From NCBI GenBank assembly GCA_947168395.1, contig CAMVLT010000034.1, positions 1 through 38,937 on the forward strand: a DNA stretch of 38,937 nucleotides. The letters are read 5' to 3'. Made by a program: the position numbers and the translations under genes. Numbering within the stretch: position 1 is the first letter of the stretch; every line of letters begins with the position of its first letter. The notes beneath the pieces were generated by a model. The model was given only the letters and a program-made list of their open reading frames with translations. It was not told the DNA's origin and searched no databases. Positions 6,391 to 15,737 of the stretch are shown here, piece by piece. This stretch comes from an uncultured Prevotellaceae bacterium (lineage in GTDB: Bacteria > Bacteroidota > Bacteroidia > Bacteroidales > Bacteroidaceae).

Positions 6391-6432
6391 AATGCCCGCC
6401 TTCCGACAGCAAATGTACGGAAAGCGGGCATT
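6391..6432 (-). terminator. Bidirectional terminator after susD
   Basis: AATGCCCGC...TTCCG pairs with CGGAA...GCGGGCATT around a 12-nt loop. It is flanked by TTTTG on the minus strand and GTTTTT on the plus strand. It lies 23 nt beyond the SusD stop codon and can also stop transcription coming from the primase cassette. Confidence 0.85.
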
Positions 6433-6454
6433 GTTTTTAGCGTTTATCAACTAT

Positions 6455-8404
6455 TTAGCGATAAGCGGGATTCTGGTAGTTGGTCTTCTCCTCGTCAGTC
6501 ATCTTCATGCCGTCGAGCTGACCCTGGGGGATGGGACGGATGTAGTAGTTGGCGGGGATGTTGCGCTTGAACTCCTTCAGGTCCTTATCGGTGTAACCTA
6601 CATCGGCGATGTGATAGGTGCTGGCACGCTCGGTCCACTTCTGGGTGCGGACGAGGTCGTACCAACGGTAGCCCTCACCCCAGAACTCACGGCTGCGCTC
6701 GTCGAGGATGTAGTCGATGGTGATGGTGGCAGGCGTGGCAGCTACCATCTCGGCACTATGGTCGACGCTTACGGCCACATTGTCGTTCTGGTTGAAGGTC
6801 TGCTTACCGGCACGTGCACGCAGCACATTCACGTAGTTGTAGGCGCTGGCGTTGTCGCCGAGCTTCACGGCAGCCTCAGCGGCCAGGAGATAGAACTCGG
6901 AGAACTTGGCGATGCTCCAAGGACGCGGGCTACCGCCGTTGACCTTTGAGCCTAAGCCGCCGTTGTTGTCGGTACGATAGATGCCAATCTTCCAGTTAAT
7001 GGGATACTTCTTGCGGCTGATGTGGTTTACGGCGACCACGAAGTCGGGACGTCCGGCCATCTCGCCGAAGCCGAGCTTGCCGTCAGCACCGGTGTAGTTG
7101 ATGTTGCCGTCCTCGCTCTCGGGAACCCAGCTGAAGTACACCTCGTTGGGGCCTACCTGCATGCCGTTGGCGCCGAAGACGTAAGGCTCGGTGTTGCCAG
7201 CCTTCTGCCAGTTGGTGTGATAGCGCAGGGTGAAGGTAGCGTCGTAACGTGAGTCGATAGCCTTGACGGCATCTTCCCATACGCCGCCTGCCATGAAGTT
7301 GTCGGCAATGGGTGCCATACGTGTCCAGGGACGACCCAGAGCCTGCACAGCCTCACGCTGAATGGGGTTGATGGTAGCCCCCGAAGCGGCCTTGGCGGTC
7401 ATCTCGGTATAGTTCCAAGTCTCCATCCAGTAGGCGAAGTTCTCGGGAGAGCCACCGCCACCCCAACCGTAGCCAGCACCGCCGTTACCGTACTTCTCGT
7501 CCTCGTCGTGGTCGGCATAGAACATCACCTCGGAGTTGCGGTCGTTGGTAGCCACGTTCACGTCGTAGAATGTGGGCTGCAGGGCGTAGGGTCCAGGATT
7601 GTCGATGGCAGCCTTGGCCATAGCGAAAGCCTTCTGATAGTAGCTCTGAGCCTTGCTGGCATCGCGGCTGCACTCAGGATAGGTAGGAATGTTGTTGGGG
7701 TTCTCTAACCACCATGCGTAGGTAAGGTAAGCCTTAGCGAGGTACAGACGTGCCACGTTCTTGGTGACGGTACCAGTCAGACGTGGATTCTCGGGCAGGT
7801 CAGCCAGTGCTTTCTCCAGATCGGGGAAGATGCACTTGTTGTAGACCTCGTCCACCGTGTTGCGCACCGAGGTACGAACGGTTGAGGTGTTGAACTTCAG
7901 CTCACCGGCACCCAAATCGAGGGGCACGCCGCCGTAGGTCTGAACCAGCAGGAAGTAGTCGAAGCCACGGAAGAAGTAAGCCTCGGCGAGCAGGGCGTCA
8001 TCGATACCGGCAGCAGCCCCGTTCTCGATGATACCGCTGGCGGTGTTGATATTGGGGAACAAGGTGCCCCAGATGGAACCGGCAATAGAGTTGGAGGGGG
8101 TCATGGAGCCTACGCCCGAGAGGTCGGCGTCCTTGAAGTTACCATCGGCCGACTGTGCGTAGGTGTACTCGTCGGTACCAGTCTCCACACTGTTCAGGAA
8201 ATAGCCGTTGCCGTAGAAATAGCGCAGGTGGGCATAGAGCGAGGTCAAGCCGCCCTCGATACCCGTCTTCGTGTTGAAGAAGGTAGTGTCAAACTGGCTG
8301 CGAGGCTGCTCGTCGAGCACGTCGGAGCAAGAAGTCATCGTGGTAGTAATACCACCGCAAACCAAAGCCGCAGCAATGATATATTTGATATTTTTCGTTT
8401 TCAT
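6455..8404 (-). CDS. SusD/RagB-family outer-membrane glycan-binding lipoprotein
   Basis: A 649-residue lipoprotein. The signal peptide ends in TTMTSC with the lipidated Cys at 26. SusD-type features include the N-terminal DVLDEQPRSQFD, tetratricopeptide-like helices in the first half, the late PWSIAKFSEFYLLAAEAAVKLG motif (start of the second SusD part), and a C-terminal ERSREFWGEGYRWYDLVRT signature. It caps the partner SusC-like transporter and binds oligosaccharides at the cell surface. It follows the SusC gene by 65 nt on the same strand and shares its promoter. The substrate cannot be read from the sequence; nearby pectin enzymes point to a pectic or related glycan (inference). Confidence 0.93.
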   Translation of the reverse strand: MKTKNIKYIIAAALVCGGITTTMTSCSDVLDEQPRSQFDTTFFNTKTGIEGGLTSLYAHLRYFYGNGYFLNSVETGTDEYTYAQSADGNFKDADLSGVGSMTPSNSIAGSIWGTLFPNINTASGIIENGAAAGIDDALLAEAYFFRGFDYFLLVQTYGGVPLDLGAGELKFNTSTVRTSVRNTVDEVYNKCIFPDLEKALADLPENPRLTGTVTKNVARLYLAKAYLTYAWWLENPNNIPTYPECSRDASKAQSYYQKAFAMAKAAIDNPGPYALQPTFYDVNVATNDRNSEVMFYADHDEDEKYGNGGAGYGWGGGGSPENFAYWMETWNYTEMTAKAASGATINPIQREAVQALGRPWTRMAPIADNFMAGGVWEDAVKAIDSRYDATFTLRYHTNWQKAGNTEPYVFGANGMQVGPNEVYFSWVPESEDGNINYTGADGKLGFGEMAGRPDFVVAVNHISRKKYPINWKIGIYRTDNNGGLGSKVNGGSPRPWSIAKFSEFYLLAAEAAVKLGDNASAYNYVNVLRARAGKQTFNQNDNVAVSVDHSAEMVAATPATITIDYILDERSREFWGEGYRWYDLVRTQKWTERASTYHIADVGYTDKDLKEFKRNIPANYYIRPIPQGQLDGMKMTDEEKTNYQNPAYR

Positions 8405-8469
8405 AACTTATTATTTCTTTATTTGAATAGCGGTAGCAAATTATTCACTTATCACTCTTCACTTTTCAC

Positions 8470-11400
8470 TTAAAATGTAACGTTCAGACCAAATATGAAG
8501 TTGCGCGTAGCAGGCGTGTTGTAACCCACGATAGGCATTCTGTGCTTACCCGTGTAACCATCGACGGCCACAGCCGTGTTCTGGTTGGCCCATGAGTTGG
8601 TCTCGGGGTCAAGTCCGCTCTCGTTGTTGAACGGCGAGAAGAGCACGAACGGATTCTGGATAGAAGCGTAGAGGCGCAGACGGCTGATGCCGAAGTCCTT
8701 GACGGCCTTCAGCTTGTCGAAGTTGTAGCCGAGGGTGATGGTGCGAATCTTCAGGTATCCGGCATTGAAGTAACCGAGTGTAGAACCGTACTTGGGGTTG
8801 TCGCCGCTCTGTATCCCACCGGGCTTCGGGTACTTGGCACCTGTGTTCTCGGGAGTCCAGTAGTCGACGTCGAGCTGTCCGCGACGGCCTGTGAGCATGT
8901 TCAGGTAACCGTTAGAGGAGTGGATGGCGCTGATGAGCTTGCCACCAATCTGGAAGGCTCCGATGACGGTCAGGTCGAAGTTCTTGTAGCCTACCGAGGT
9001 GTTGAAACCGCCAATGAGGTCGGGCTCCATGCTCATGATTCGACGGTCGTCGTCACCAATCTGACGGGTGGGAACACCGTTGGCATCGAGCACGTCGTCG
9101 TTGTACTTCACCTTAATCATACCCAGGTTGCCGCCGGGCTCTAAGATGGCGAAGTTGGTGGTCTTGGTACCGTCGGCCAGCGTCACTTCGTAGACGTCGC
9201 CCTCGTTCCACAGACCGTCGTACTCATAGTCGTAGATGACGTCGATGGGATGGCCCACGAACCAGCGGTTGACCACGTCGCGCTCGGGCTTTCCGTCAGC
9301 AGTCTCGTCACCAGTAAGCTTGGTCAGCTTGTTGCGGTTCAGATAGAGGTTGATACCGGCATCCCAAGTCCAGCCGTTCTTGTTGTCGAGGATGATGCCG
9401 TTCAGCGTCAGCTCGAAACCCTTGTTCTCGGTGTTACCGATGTTACCCGTGTAGCTGCTCACACCCGATGTGCTGGGCATGGTGACGTCGAGCAGGATGT
9501 CCTTGGTCTTCTGTATGTAATACTCGAACGAACCGTTCAGACGTCCGTTGAAGAACGAGAAGTCGAGACCGAAGTTCCAGGTCTTGGAGTACTCCCAACC
9601 CAGTTCGGGGTTAGGCAGGGCGTTCACGTAGTAACCAGCCTTGTAGGTAGAGCCGAAGTTGTAATTACGAACGGCCAGTCCGCCAAGCGTAGAGTAAGGA
9701 TTGATACTCTGGTTAGAGGTCTCACCGTAACCGATGCGCAGCTTCAGGTTGTCAATCCACTTGTAGTCCTGCATGAAGCTCTCGCGGGCGATGTTCCAAC
9801 CGGCGCTGACAGCGGGATAGGTGTGCCACTGGTGGCCCTTGGCCAGACGCGACGAGGCATCGGAACGCAGAGCCAGAGAGAGCATGTACTTGCTGTCGTA
9901 GCTGTACATCACACGGCCCATCCACGACATCAAGCCGCTCTGCCAGTAGTTGTAGTTGTTGAGGTTCACCTGGCCGGTAGCTTTGTCGAGTGCGTAGTAC
10001 TGGAAGAAGTCAGCGGGAATGCCCTGTGCACTTGCACCCGTCGACTCATAGGTAGTCTGCTCGGCTGAGTACATGCCGACGACGTTGACATTGTGCTTCT
10101 CGGCAAAGGTGCGGTCGAAGGTAATCAGGTTCTCCACCGTCCAGTTGCGGGTCTGGTTCTCGGAGATGCCGCCACCGTTGATGGCATTGGCATCCTTGTT
10201 GTTGACACCAGTACCCGTGAAGTTGCCGCCCTTTGAGCTGCGGAAGTTCAGACCGATGTTGATGCGGTAGCTCAGACCTTCCACCCACGGGCACTTCACT
10301 TCGCCGAACAGGGTGTTGTACGAGCCGATACCCTTGTTCTCGTTCAGCCATACGTCCTTGTCACGCTCCACCGTCTCCTTGGTGACTACACTCTGGTCGT
10401 CGGCGGGCAGCGAAACGTAGCGCTTCAGGTTGCCGTTCTCATCGTAGGGGCTGGCCAGCGGACTCTTGCTCAGCACGCCGTACATATCATTAACACCCTG
10501 CGACTTGCGGTAGCTGTTGTTGGTTGACAGACCGAAACGCAACCACTTGCCTACCATCTGGTCGAAGTTACCACGTACTGACACACGGTCGTAACCTTCG
10601 GTAGGAACGACCGACTCGTCATGGAAGTAACCTGCGCCGAAGCTGTAGCTGCCACCGTTGGTGCCGCCAGAGACTGAAACGTCGTGGTTGTGGCTCACAC
10701 CAGTCTGGTAGTACAGGTCCTGCCAGTCGGTATTGGTATTGTCGCTCTCGTCCAGCGAGTTCTGATACAAGCCGGCAGCCTTGCGGAACGTCGAGAACGT
10801 GGGACCGTCCATCATGGGATACTTCTTGAATATCTTCTTGAACGACACATAGCCGTTGTAGCTCACCTTGGCCGGAGTGCCCATAGCGCCCTTCTCGGTG
10901 GTGATGAGAATCACACCGTTGGCACCACGGCTACCGTAGATGGCCGTTGCTGATGCGTCCTTCAGAATGTCCATCGACTTGATGTCGCTCGGGTTGATGT
11001 CCGACAGCTGGCCCATAAAGGGAATACCGTCGAGCACAATCAGCGGGTCGTTGCTGGCCGTCAGCGAGCGCTGGCCACGGATGCGAATCTGCATCTCCTC
11101 TCCCGGCTTCGAGCTGGTCTGCGTCATCAGCACACCTGCTACGCGGCCCTGCAGAGCCTGGGCGGCATTCGAGGCAGCAATCTGATTGAGTTTCTCGCCG
11201 CCGATGTTGGCCACCGAACCGGTGACAGCCTCGCGGCGCTGAGTACCGTAACCGATGACCACCACATCGTTCAGCGTGGTGTTGTCCTCGCGCAGAACGA
11301 TGTTAATGTTCTGACGGCCGTTCACTGCCACACGCTGGCTCACGAAGCCCACGTACGACACTTCCAGCTGAGCATTCCGATCGGCGGTGACGTTGAACTG

Positions 11401-11586
11401 ACCGTTAATGTCGGTAACGCCGCCCGTCTTCGTTCCAATAACCCGGACTGATGCTCCGATAACGGGCTCACCAGCCTCATCATTCACTGTGCCCTTGACA
11501 ATGCCCTGTGCCCATGCTCCTAACGGAAGCAGACAAAACATGACAAGCATCATCAGCGGCTTGAGTAGTGTTTTTTGATGTAACAT
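8470..11586 (-). CDS. SusC/RagA-family TonB-dependent outer-membrane transporter
   Basis: A 1038-residue outer-membrane importer. It has a signal peptide ending near GAWAQG, a carboxypeptidase-regulatory-like domain (GIVKGTVNDEAGEPVIGASV, about residues 27-110), a TonB box around DVVVIGYGTQRR, a plug domain with the SusC signature SRGANGVILITTEKG, and a large beta-barrel ending in FIFGLNVTF (C-terminal aromatic, as in barrel proteins). The start is ATG 11586 (MLHQKTLLKPLMML), because a -7 box at 11659-11666 overlaps the longer in-frame start at 11661. It imports oligosaccharides, with SusD encoded next. No ECF-sigma/anti-sigma pair or hybrid sensor gene lies nearby. Confidence 0.94.
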   Translation of the reverse strand: MLHQKTLLKPLMMLVMFCLLPLGAWAQGIVKGTVNDEAGEPVIGASVRVIGTKTGGVTDINGQFNVTADRNAQLEVSYVGFVSQRVAVNGRQNINIVLREDNTTLNDVVVIGYGTQRREAVTGSVANIGGEKLNQIAASNAAQALQGRVAGVLMTQTSSKPGEEMQIRIRGQRSLTASNDPLIVLDGIPFMGQLSDINPSDIKSMDILKDASATAIYGSRGANGVILITTEKGAMGTPAKVSYNGYVSFKKIFKKYPMMDGPTFSTFRKAAGLYQNSLDESDNTNTDWQDLYYQTGVSHNHDVSVSGGTNGGSYSFGAGYFHDESVVPTEGYDRVSVRGNFDQMVGKWLRFGLSTNNSYRKSQGVNDMYGVLSKSPLASPYDENGNLKRYVSLPADDQSVVTKETVERDKDVWLNENKGIGSYNTLFGEVKCPWVEGLSYRINIGLNFRSSKGGNFTGTGVNNKDANAINGGGISENQTRNWTVENLITFDRTFAEKHNVNVVGMYSAEQTTYESTGASAQGIPADFFQYYALDKATGQVNLNNYNYWQSGLMSWMGRVMYSYDSKYMLSLALRSDASSRLAKGHQWHTYPAVSAGWNIARESFMQDYKWIDNLKLRIGYGETSNQSINPYSTLGGLAVRNYNFGSTYKAGYYVNALPNPELGWEYSKTWNFGLDFSFFNGRLNGSFEYYIQKTKDILLDVTMPSTSGVSSYTGNIGNTENKGFELTLNGIILDNKNGWTWDAGINLYLNRNKLTKLTGDETADGKPERDVVNRWFVGHPIDVIYDYEYDGLWNEGDVYEVTLADGTKTTNFAILEPGGNLGMIKVKYNDDVLDANGVPTRQIGDDDRRIMSMEPDLIGGFNTSVGYKNFDLTVIGAFQIGGKLISAIHSSNGYLNMLTGRRGQLDVDYWTPENTGAKYPKPGGIQSGDNPKYGSTLGYFNAGYLKIRTITLGYNFDKLKAVKDFGISRLRLYASIQNPFVLFSPFNNESGLDPETNSWANQNTAVAVDGYTGKHRMPIVGYNTPATRNFIFGLNVTF

Positions 11587-11658
11587 AAATAATTGTTTTT
11601 TGGTTAAAATATAAAAGGATATACTTTTCGGTTTTTGGTTTATTATGATTTCACAACA

Positions 11659-11666
11659 CAAAGTTA
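11659..11666 (-). promoter_or_regulatory. Promoter box of the susCD operon
   Basis: CAAAGTTA (TAACTTTG on the minus strand) fits the -7 consensus. It lies 72 nt before the ATG at 11586, leaving a leader of about 65 nt. No clear -33 TTTG is seen. Confidence 0.6.
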
Positions 11667-11754
11667 CATCTTTTATTTATAAAGCCGCTTTTCTATTTGT
11701 CTATCTTCCTTTTCCGTGTGTCTCATGGGGGCATTTGGCTCAAATTCAAGCCCT

Positions 11755-12804
11755 TTATGATTCGTTTTTCCCCTTCCAACTGGCACCCTCGCGCAACACA
11801 AACCTGATGCCCGACTTCTTGGGCAGCTGGGGCTTCACCCATTCACCGCCCAGAATCTGGATGACCTTCTCAGCCTGCGGCAAAGCCTGCGCAGCCTTCA
11901 CGGCCTGCTCCAAGTCCATGTAGTCACCCCGGCCAAGGCGGTCGACGGTGATGTCGGCATCGCAGCGGTACTTCGTCAGCACAGGTATTTCCGCGCAGAG
12001 CGCATCGGCCAGCAGGCGAGCCACGACGTGAGCGCCATATACATTATAATGTGTGTTGTCCTGACGGCCATTGGGCACGCTGGGTTCTTGACCAGGCATG
12101 AACCACATGTGCAGCTTCTTCGAGCCTTCCACGCCCAACCCCTGCTCCAAGTCGTGGGTTATCTGGTTGGCATCCACAAAGTGAACATTCATGCGGCTGG
12201 CTACGTCACGGGGTGCTACGCGGTAGAGTCCGTGGGTGTCGGTGAGCACCATTCCCTCCGACGAGAGGGGCTTTTCAGCAGCTGTCGTGTTACGCAGCGC
12301 CTCGTCGTCAATAGAGCCGCCAACGGCTTCTCCTTTCTTTTCGGAGGGGTCGGGCGAGGCCCAGTTGCGGCGCACCACGCAGCTCATCAGTACGGGTATG
12401 CCGCCGTGCTCACGGGTTTCGCGCACAAACTTAGCCAGATTGTAGTCGAACGTCGAGCCGGGGTCGGTATGGCGGTCGGCCTTGGGTTTCTCGTCGTTAT
12501 GGCCAAACTGGATGATGACGTAGTCGCCGGGCTTCATCAGCTGCAGCACCTTGTCCCAGCGTCCCTCGTTGATAAAGCTCAGCGACGAGCGACCGTTCAC
12601 GGCGTGGTTGTCCACCCGTATGTTGTCGTCGAAGTAGCATTGCAGGGCCATCCCCCACCCTCGTTCCTGCTTGCCGCCGGAAATGTCCTTGTTAGCAGCA
12701 GTAGAGTCGCCGATTATAAACACCGTTGTCGTCTTGTCTTCTCGGGCTGCGGTGAACAGCATCACCAGCACAGCCATCATCGTTAGTAGTTTTGTTCGTT
12801 TCAT
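11755..12804 (-). CDS. SGNH esterase, rhamnogalacturonan acetylesterase-like (CE12)
   Basis: A 349-residue exported esterase. Family blocks: FIIGDSTAANKD with nucleophile Ser34, NGRSS near residue 70, QFGHND (residues 99-104), and DNTHYNVYGA with the Asp249/His252 pair. It is predicted to remove acetyl groups from rhamnogalacturonan so that hydrolases can act. Residues 275-349 form an extra tail: ITVDRLGRGDYMDLEQAV looks like the start of a pectinesterase-type beta-helix (ITVD.dGsGDy.tiq.AV), and the protein stops after FVLREGASWKG. It lies upstream of susCD on the same strand and is divergent from the GH30 gene. A -7 box (12835-12842) lies just upstream. Confidence 0.85.
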   Translation of the reverse strand: MKRTKLLTMMAVLVMLFTAAREDKTTTVFIIGDSTAANKDISGGKQERGWGMALQCYFDDNIRVDNHAVNGRSSLSFINEGRWDKVLQLMKPGDYVIIQFGHNDEKPKADRHTDPGSTFDYNLAKFVRETREHGGIPVLMSCVVRRNWASPDPSEKKGEAVGGSIDDEALRNTTAAEKPLSSEGMVLTDTHGLYRVAPRDVASRMNVHFVDANQITHDLEQGLGVEGSKKLHMWFMPGQEPSVPNGRQDNTHYNVYGAHVVARLLADALCAEIPVLTKYRCDADITVDRLGRGDYMDLEQAVKAAQALPQAEKVIQILGGEWVKPQLPKKSGIRFVLREGASWKGKNES

Positions 12805-12834
12805 ATCATTACTGTTTTATGGGTTTACATGCTG

Positions 12835-12842
12835 CAAAATTA
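12835..12842 (-). promoter_or_regulatory. -7 promoter box of the esterase gene
   Basis: CAAAATTA reads TAATTTTG on the minus strand, 30 nt before the ATG at 12804. It fits TAnnTTTG. No good -33 box is seen. Confidence 0.6.
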
Positions 12843-12938
12843 GCAATTATTTCCGAAACGCGGCAATTATTCATCACAATTTGCAGCATTTCGTAACAAA
12901 GATTTTGTGGTATTCGCTACAATCAGTACTTTTAGCAA

Positions 12939-12975
12939 CGTCAAAACGCATCTTCGACGTCAAAATAGCGTCAAA
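12939..12975 (+). repeat. Three CGTCAAA direct repeats between esterase and GH30 genes
   Basis: CGTCAAA occurs at 12939-12945, 12958-12964 and 12969-12975, all in one orientation and just upstream of the GH30 -33 box (12989). The position suggests a binding site for a regulator of the divergent pair; the protein is unknown. Confidence 0.45.
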
Positions 12976-12988
12976 TCGATGCTGGAAA

Positions 12989-13020
12989 TTTGGAACTACG
13001 CGAAAAATGTAGTAACTTTG
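12989..13020 (+). promoter_or_regulatory. Promoter of the GH30 gene
   Basis: TTTG (12989-12992), a 20-nt spacer and TAACTTTG (13013-13020) form a consensus promoter. A second TAACTTTG lies at 13045-13052, closer to the ATG, in a similar local context (GTAACTTTGCAA). Start points may therefore be tandem. Confidence 0.7.
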
Positions 13021-13066
13021 CAACGTCATTCCAAAAATTATACGTAACTTTGCAAAACGAACAACG

Positions 13067-14587
13067 ATGATAATCAAACTTATGAGACAACTGATGATTA
13101 TATGCATCCTGCTGACTGGAACACTTGCGCTGAATGCACAGAAAGTGACCAAGTACACCACCACCGAGAAGGCTCCCTGGGTGGCTGGAACGACAGCACT
13201 CGCCGCAAAAGCCGAGGGTACGGTGGTGGCAACGGTGGAGGGAAACGAACGGGGCGTGACGTTCAACGCCTGGGGCACCACGTTCAACGAGCTGGACTGG
13301 GATGCCTTCAACCTGCTGAGCCGCGACGACCAGGACGAGGTGATGCGCCGCCTGTTTGCCAAGGACGGCGACCTGCGGTTCACGCATGGCCGCGTGTCGA
13401 TGAATGCCAACGACTACGCCCGCAGCTGGTACCAGTGCGACGACGTGGTGGGCGACCTCGGACTGAAGCACTTCAACATAGAGCGCGACAAGCAGAACAT
13501 CATCCCGCTGGCACGTGCCGCCCAGAAGTACTGTCCGCAGCTGCAGCTATTCATGAGTCCGTGGAGTCCGCCGGCATGGATGAAAATCAATCAGGACTAC
13601 TGCGTGCTGAGCAGCCCCTACAACACGCAGCCGAAGGAGAAGGACTGTCTGCTGTATGACGTACCCGTGAAGCCTGAACAGGCGAAGCTGATGGGCGAAC
13701 GCGAAGGGGTGTTCCCACGCCGTCTGGCCACGCAGGACTATTTCATACAAGACCCGCGCTACCTGCAGAGCTATGCCGACATGTTCTGCCGATTCATCGA
13801 CCTGTATGCCGAGCAGGGGCTGCCCATCACGAAGGTGATGTATCAGAACGAGGCCTACAGCTACACGGTGTATCCCGGATGCGCCTGGACTGCCGAAGGC
13901 ACGCTGCGCTTCAACAACGAATACCTGGCTCCGACACTCCATGAAAAGCATCCCGAGGTGGAACTGTGGATAGGTACGTTCAACACCAACCGGCTGGACT
14001 ATGTCGAGAAGATTATCGATGGGCTTGTGTCGCATAAGTCAGGAAGCATGCTCAAGGGTATCGCCACCCAATGGGAGTGCCGTGAGAACCTGCCCAAACT
14101 CAGAGAGCGCTATCCACAGCTGCGCCTGATGATGAGCGAGAGCGAGTGCGGAAACGGCTCGATGGACAGGAAGGCTGGCGAGCACACGTTCTTCCTGCTC
14201 AGCGACAATCTCGGCAACGGCTGCGACGAGTACTACAACTGGAACTTCATTCTGGCCGACAAGGGGCAGTCGACATGGGGATGGACACAGAACGCGCTGA
14301 TTCAGGTGGACAGCAAGACACGCCAGAAGCGCTACACCGCCGAATACTATGCCTACAAGCACTTCTGCCAGTTTGTAGCGTCAGGCACCGAGATGATAGC
14401 CTACGCAGGCCGTGAATACAGCCAGACGCCCGTGGTGGTATTCCGCAACGGTCAGCAGATAGTCGTCACGGTGGGCAACTTCACCGGCAGCGACGCCAGC
14501 CTGAGTGTCAAGGTAAAAGGCAAGTATCTGAACGTTGCTGCGGCTCCGCACTCGTTCAATACATACGTAATAGGTAAAAACAAATAA
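13067..14587 (+). CDS. GH30-family glycoside hydrolase, exported
   Basis: A 506-residue secreted enzyme with a signal peptide ending at LNAQ (residue 25). GH30 features: an N-terminal strand motif GVTFNAWGTTFNE, SPWSPPAWMK (residues 164-173), acid/base Glu262 in MYQNEAY, and nucleophile probably Glu358 in MMSESECGNG. A short beta domain (VVVFRNGQQIVVTVGNF) closes the protein, as in the family. GH30 acts on beta-linked glycans (glucosyl, xylosyl, fucosyl or galactosyl); the exact substrate cannot be read here. ATG 13067 is chosen, but ATG 13082 (MRQLMIICILL) would give a more usual signal peptide. The peroxidase-fusion gene starts 10 nt downstream. Confidence 0.88.
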   Translation: MIIKLMRQLMIICILLTGTLALNAQKVTKYTTTEKAPWVAGTTALAAKAEGTVVATVEGNERGVTFNAWGTTFNELDWDAFNLLSRDDQDEVMRRLFAKDGDLRFTHGRVSMNANDYARSWYQCDDVVGDLGLKHFNIERDKQNIIPLARAAQKYCPQLQLFMSPWSPPAWMKINQDYCVLSSPYNTQPKEKDCLLYDVPVKPEQAKLMGEREGVFPRRLATQDYFIQDPRYLQSYADMFCRFIDLYAEQGLPITKVMYQNEAYSYTVYPGCAWTAEGTLRFNNEYLAPTLHEKHPEVELWIGTFNTNRLDYVEKIIDGLVSHKSGSMLKGIATQWECRENLPKLRERYPQLRLMMSESECGNGSMDRKAGEHTFFLLSDNLGNGCDEYYNWNFILADKGQSTWGWTQNALIQVDSKTRQKRYTAEYYAYKHFCQFVASGTEMIAYAGREYSQTPVVVFRNGQQIVVTVGNFTGSDASLSVKVKGKYLNVAAAPHSFNTYVIGKNK

Positions 14588-14597
14588 CACAGAAACA

Positions 14598-15737
14598 ATG
14601 AAGAAACTGATGACTATCTGCCTGTTGGCAGTCGCAAGCGTGCTGGGCGTATCAGCACAAAGTGTGTATGATTTCAAGGTGAAAAATGATGCGGGCCAGG
14701 AAGTATCGCTCGCCGACTACAAGGGAAAGGTGCTGCTCATAGTCAACACCGCTACCCGATGTGGATTCACACCTCAGTACAAAGAGCTGGAGGCCATGTA
14801 CGAGAAGTATCGCAGCGAGGGACTGGAGATTCTGGACTTCCCCTGCAACCAGTTCGGACAGCAGGCTCCAGGAACCATTCAGGAGATTCACCAGTTCTGC
14901 TCGGCCAACTTCGACATTCAGTTCCCACAGTTCGACAAGATTGAGGTGAACGGTTCCAACGAGCACCCACTCTACAAATGGCTGAAAGCACAGAAAGGCT
15001 TCGGAGGCTTCGACGTCAACGACCAACGGGGCAAGATGATGGACGGCATGCTACGCAAGCAGGATGCCGACTACGACAAGCGGAGCGACATCAAGTGGAA
15101 CTTCACCAAGTTCCTCGTATCGCGTGACGGACGTGTGCTGAAACGCTACGAGCCAACGGAGAAGATGGCCGACATCGAGGCCGACGTCTGCATGGAGGTA
15201 AATCCCGTGCTGAGTGCCATCATGGCGCGCCGCTCCATCCGCAAGTATCTGGACAAGCCTGTGGAGCACGAGAAACTGGAGATCATCGCCCGTGCCGGCA
15301 TCAATGCTCCCAGCGGCGTGAACCGTCAGCCGTGGATTGTACGGGTGGTAGAGGACCAGAAGCTGATAGCCGACGTAACGGAGGTTTACAAACAGGCGAA
15401 TGCTGAACAGGTGAAACGCGACAAGGACTTCAAGAACATGTTCCGCAATGCGCCCAACCTCATCTGCGTGTGCACACCTGCCAACGGCGGTGGCGAACTG
15501 GATGCGGGTCTGCTGGGCGAGAACATCATGCTGGCTGCTCAGTCAATGGGACTCGGCACTTGCTGTCTGGGCGGGCCCGTACGCTTCCTGCTGTCAAACG
15601 AGAAGTGCAAGTTCTTCGTTGACCGTCTCGACATCCCCGCCGACTACAAGCTGAACTACATCATCGCCATAGGCTACCCCGACGAGCAGCCCAATGCCAA
15701 ACCCCGCGATGCCGCGAAGGTGAAGTACATCAAATAA
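14598..15737 (+). CDS. Exported glutathione peroxidase-nitroreductase fusion
   Basis: A 379-residue two-domain protein. A signal peptide (to about residue 20, VSAQ) is followed by a glutathione peroxidase domain (residues 22-195): NTATRCGFTP with peroxidatic Cys55 (Cys, not Sec), FPCNQFGQQ (residues 81-89) and KWNFTKFLV with Trp167/Asn168. The second domain (about 200-379) is a nitroreductase: IMARRSIRKYLDKPV, INAPSGVNRQPW, and LLGENIMLAAQSMGLGTCCLGGP, residues that bind FMN in the family. The peroxidase is predicted to reduce peroxides; the flavin domain could supply electrons or act separately. The signal peptide would place the flavoprotein in the periplasm, which is unusual. It is probably co-transcribed with the GH30 gene 10 nt upstream. 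Confidence 0.88.
   Translation: MKKLMTICLLAVASVLGVSAQSVYDFKVKNDAGQEVSLADYKGKVLLIVNTATRCGFTPQYKELEAMYEKYRSEGLEILDFPCNQFGQQAPGTIQEIHQFCSANFDIQFPQFDKIEVNGSNEHPLYKWLKAQKGFGGFDVNDQRGKMMDGMLRKQDADYDKRSDIKWNFTKFLVSRDGRVLKRYEPTEKMADIEADVCMEVNPVLSAIMARRSIRKYLDKPVEHEKLEIIARAGINAPSGVNRQPWIVRVVEDQKLIADVTEVYKQANAEQVKRDKDFKNMFRNAPNLICVCTPANGGGELDAGLLGENIMLAAQSMGLGTCCLGGPVRFLLSNEKCKFFVDRLDIPADYKLNYIIAIGYPDEQPNAKPRDAAKVKYIK

Noticed and set aside
9250..10068. 272-codon open frame opposite susC
   Set aside because: Antisense to a well-supported SusC gene; no ribosome site and biased composition.
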